7,349 bases of DNA, taken from Thermomicrobiales bacterium. Its GTDB lineage: Bacteria; Chloroflexota; Chloroflexia; Thermomicrobiales; UBA6265. The stretch spans positions 1 through 7,349 of the forward strand of contig JAUJLY010000135.1 of the NCBI GenBank assembly GCA_030447145.1, given 5' to 3'. The position numbers were made by a program, and so were the translations under genes. The notes below the pieces were generated by a model. The model ran no database searches. It saw only the letters and a program-made list of their open reading frames with translations, and was not told where the DNA came from. Positions 6,170 to 7,349 of the stretch are shown piece after piece; position 1 is the first letter of the stretch, and each line of letters starts with the position of its first letter.

Positions 6170-6191
6170 TCTCCATCCTCACGGATGGAGA
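6170..6191. repeat. Perfect 9-bp hairpin with a tetraloop
   Basis: TCTCCATCC and GGATGGAGA pair perfectly around TCAC. It stands about 150 nt upstream of the start of the P-loop kinase gene. There is no T-tract, so an intrinsic terminator is unlikely. Confidence 0.4.
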
Positions 6192-6341
6192 ACATGGGAC
6201 CGGGAACAGCTCACGCACCAGATGACGAATCAGCTCGACCAGTGTTCCAAAAATCCAGGTCGTACCGGACTGGACGGAGCAACACGTCCCGTATGTTTGA
6301 TGATTGCTACTCTGCTGCCTGCTGCCACCAGGAGTCACCTT

Positions 6342-6921
6342 ATGGACGGAACGCGAGATGTGACGGAACCAGGGCCGGGTGTCCTGCAGAGGTTCAACGT
6401 CAGGGGTATATCAGGTGCCGGCAAGTCCACGTTCTCCGCGGATCTTGCCGACCGGCTTGGGCTGGCGTACATCGAACTCGATGCGCTCTACCATGGACCG
6501 AATTGGAGCGAACCGACCATCGAGGAGTTCCGTGCCCGGGTGCACGCAGCCATGGACGCTGCCGCCCAGGGATGGGTGATCGACGGCAGTTACGACTCCA
6601 AACTCGGGGAAATCGTCGTTGCCGCAGCCGAGACGATCATTTGGCTGGATGCCGTTCAGGACGATATTCCCCCGGCTCTGGAAGCGGACGATTCACCGGA
6701 TTCGCAACAATGTTGAACTCTGGAATGGAAACCGTGAGACATGGCCTGACCAGTTTGCCAGCCGCCAGTCGATCTTTTTCTGGACCCTCCGAGCCCATCT
6801 CAGGCACCGGCGCGACTGGCCGTCGCGATTCGCCTCGGATCCACGTCTCGTCCGCCTCCGCTCTGATGCTGAGGTGAGCCGTTGGTTGAATGGGCTGGAG
6901 CATCGGGTGTCAAAAGGGTAG
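6342..6921 (+). pseudogene. Adenylate-kinase-like P-loop nucleotide kinase, frameshifted
   Basis: The ATG at 6342 has AGGAG (6330-6334) 7 nt upstream. Residues 17-30 hold a Walker A loop, RFNVRGISGAGKST, followed by the substrate-binding segment YIELDALYHGPNW and VIDGSYDSK. Just after IIWLD (D103, ending at 6650) the frame breaks. The original frame runs to a TGA at 6714-6716 with meaningless sequence, while the next frame from 6652 continues with PFRTIFPRLWKRTIHRIRNNVELWNGNRETW, RQSIFFWTLRAH and a final helix, ending with TAG at 6919-6921. The two halves fit together as one protein of about 193 residues, normal for the adenylate kinase/topology-modulation-protein-like family, which phosphorylates nucleotides or is uncharacterised. 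The break looks like a 2-nt loss (GATCTG to GATG) and removes the arginine-rich LID-like part. It may be a true pseudogene or a sequencing indel. Confidence 0.8.
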
Positions 6922-6929
6922 GGCTTTTG
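6911..6929 (+). terminator. Small hairpin at the end of the kinase gene
   Basis: CAAAAG (6911-6916) and CTTTTG (6924-6929) form a 6-bp stem around the 7-nt loop that contains the TAG stop codon. No T-tract follows except the TTTT inside the stem. This is a weak terminator candidate. Confidence 0.25.
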
Positions 6930-6943
6930 GTGCCAATTGGCAC
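6930..6943. promoter_or_regulatory. Perfect 14-bp palindrome GTGCCAATTGGCAC
   Basis: The sequence equals its own reverse complement with no spacer, as expected for a dimeric repressor operator. It directly follows the small hairpin downstream of the kinase gene. No adjacent gene start is seen, so its target is unclear. Confidence 0.4.
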
Positions 6944-7006
6944 GATCAAAGACGGCGCCCATGCATTGCCGAAGGTCTGGCTTGCCGATGGGGCTGAAAG
7001 TAGATA

Positions 7007-7036
7007 AAACCCGGTGGGGATGTCCCGACCGGGTTT
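7007..7036 (-). terminator. Intrinsic terminator hairpin, probably for the original minus-strand tRNA
   Basis: AAACCCGGT (7007-7015) and ACCGGGTTT (7028-7036) form a 9-bp stem. An inner GGG/CCC extends it around a 4-nt loop after one mismatch. On the minus strand it is followed by a further T and then ATC, giving TTTT; on the plus strand it is followed by CG. It lies about 75 nt downstream of the tRNA 3' end in the tRNA's direction, where a terminator is expected. It may work in both directions, ending the kinase transcript as well. Confidence 0.6.
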
Positions 7037-7110
7037 CGTCCTGGCTCTTACTTCCCGCGTTCTGGAGGCAAGTCGGTAGAGATTCGAACATTGGGCATGC
7101 TGTCACGCAA

Positions 7111-7155
7111 TGGTGGGCCCCTAGGGATTCGAACCCTGAACCTGCGGATTAAGAG
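7111..7155 (-). tRNA. 3' fragment of tRNA-Lys(CUU), likely integration attachment site
   Basis: On the minus strand the sequence reads the anticodon loop CTCTTAA (anticodon CTT), the 3' anticodon stem TCCGC, the 5-nt variable loop AGGTT, the T-arm with loop TTCGAAT, the 3' acceptor strand GGGGCCC, discriminator A and encoded CCA. This is exactly the 3' part of a lysine tRNA. The bases further on (7156 onward) neither pair with the anticodon stem (CGGA is missing) nor contain the expected acceptor GGGCCCC, D-arm or D-loop, so the 5' half is absent. The outermost T-stem pair would be C-A, a slight flaw. Orphan tRNA 3' ends starting at the anticodon loop are the usual attR/attL of elements that use tyrosine integrases. 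The element would be to the right. Confidence 0.75.
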
Positions 7156-7260
7156 TCTTGTAGAGGGTCGTCCGTCCGCGTCCAGTGCTGTTCGTGCTAA
7201 CCGTCACATTAGGGATTTTGACGTTCACACGTCTGTGTTTGTCCGCCGCAGTCTTTCCGC

Positions 7261-7280
7261 TCTGGGGTAAATCTGGGGTA
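7261..7280. repeat. Two 9-nt direct repeats TCTGGGGTA, 11-nt period
   Basis: TCTGGGGTA occurs at 7261-7269 and 7272-7280, separated by AA. The period is about one helical turn, so both copies face the same side of the DNA. The repeats lie about 105 nt from the tRNA fragment on its element side, which fits arm-type binding sites of a tyrosine integrase. That role is inferred. Confidence 0.4.
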
Positions 7281-7290
7281 GAAGTGCTGA

Positions 7291-7349
7291 TCAGATCCGC
7301 GACTTGCTACGGTAATAGTAGGCCCTCTTCTTGCACTGGTCGCTGCAGT
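7291..7349 (-). CDS. C-terminus of a YCSDxC zinc-finger-like small protein (5' end outside window)
   Basis: The minus-strand frame entering from the right edge ends with TGA (7291-7293). It encodes CSDQCKKRAYYYRSKSRI, preceded by a codon ending in AC, consistent with Tyr. This gives YCSDQCKKRAY, close to the YCSD-x-C-(R/K)-x-RAYR motif seen at the C-terminus of many small proteins of actinobacterial and chloroflexal mobile elements, where it forms half of a Cys4 zinc finger. It lies just inside the proposed integrated element. Only 18 residues are visible, so the rest of the protein, which might be larger, is unknown. Confidence 0.5.
   Translation of the reverse strand, partial: CSDQCKKRAYYYRSKSRI

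Larger units (their letters stand above)
5856..6341. other. Non-coding stretch between divergent genes, rich in hairpins
   Basis: About 486 bases lie between the minus-strand small-protein pair and the plus-strand P-loop gene. Open frames exist on both strands but lack recognisable content and good starts. The stretch holds three stem-loops, at 6023-6047, 6126-6152 and 6170-6191. It must contain promoters for both directions, but I found no convincing -35/-10 pair. Confidence 0.45.

Noticed and set aside
6093..6341. Upstream extension of the P-loop kinase
   Set aside because: The added residues are unlike the family, whose proteins begin just before the Walker A loop; AGGAG supports the ATG at 6342.
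7111..7200. A complete tRNA-Lys gene on the minus strand
   Set aside because: No sequence matching the 5' acceptor strand GGGCCCC, D-arm or 5' anticodon stem follows the anticodon loop.
1..7349. CRISPR array or insertion sequence with transposase
   Set aside because: No regularly spaced direct repeats beyond those listed and no transposase motif were found.

Overview
The window looks like a bacterial chromosome of moderately high GC content. Its gene style fits Chloroflexota (Thermomicrobia-like) or a high-GC relative. The clues are a LuxR-type regulator C-terminus, a CorA with the GMN-HMPEL signature common in Actinomycetota/Chloroflexota, a secreted CAP protein with a TPVATPVA tail, a DUF1905/YdeI protein and an APH-fold phosphotransferase. 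This placement is an inference from style, not proof. No intact operon of related function spans the window; the genes look like scattered accessory genes.

Left part (1-1609): the 3' end of a LuxR-family regulator runs in from the left edge. After a short gap with a perfect hairpin comes a small secreted protein built of two 34-residue-period repeats. Directly downstream is a broken MerR/BldC/excisionase-type helix-turn-helix gene, recognisable from its SPGGYRRF wing. About 600 gene-less, comparatively AT-rich bases follow.

Middle (1610-5269): corA (minus strand), then a secreted CAP-domain protein (minus), a divergent DUF1905 protein (plus), a possible 20-residue membrane peptide with a clean ribosome binding site (plus), and a 329-residue aminoglycoside phosphotransferase-like kinase (plus).

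Right part (5270-7349): this is a zone of gene decay next to a probable integration boundary. On the minus strand a small, very hydrophilic protein gene with a strong GAGGAG ribosome binding site is followed after 2 nt by a small Cys/His-rich, zinc-ribbon-like gene that needs one frameshift to read through. A non-coding stretch carries three perfect or near-perfect hairpins. A P-loop adenylate-kinase-like gene follows on the plus strand, also broken by a frameshift. Then come a 14-bp perfect palindrome, a terminator-like hairpin, and the 3' part of a tRNA-Lys(CUU) on the minus strand with no matching 5' half. Such an orphan tRNA 3' end is the classical footprint of an element integrated in a tRNA gene. 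The chromosome would lie to the left and the element to the right. To the right there are two 9-nt direct repeats with an 11-nt period (possible integrase arm sites) and the C-terminus of a minus-strand protein with a YCSDxC motif, typical of small mobile-element zinc-finger proteins. No integrase is visible inside the window.
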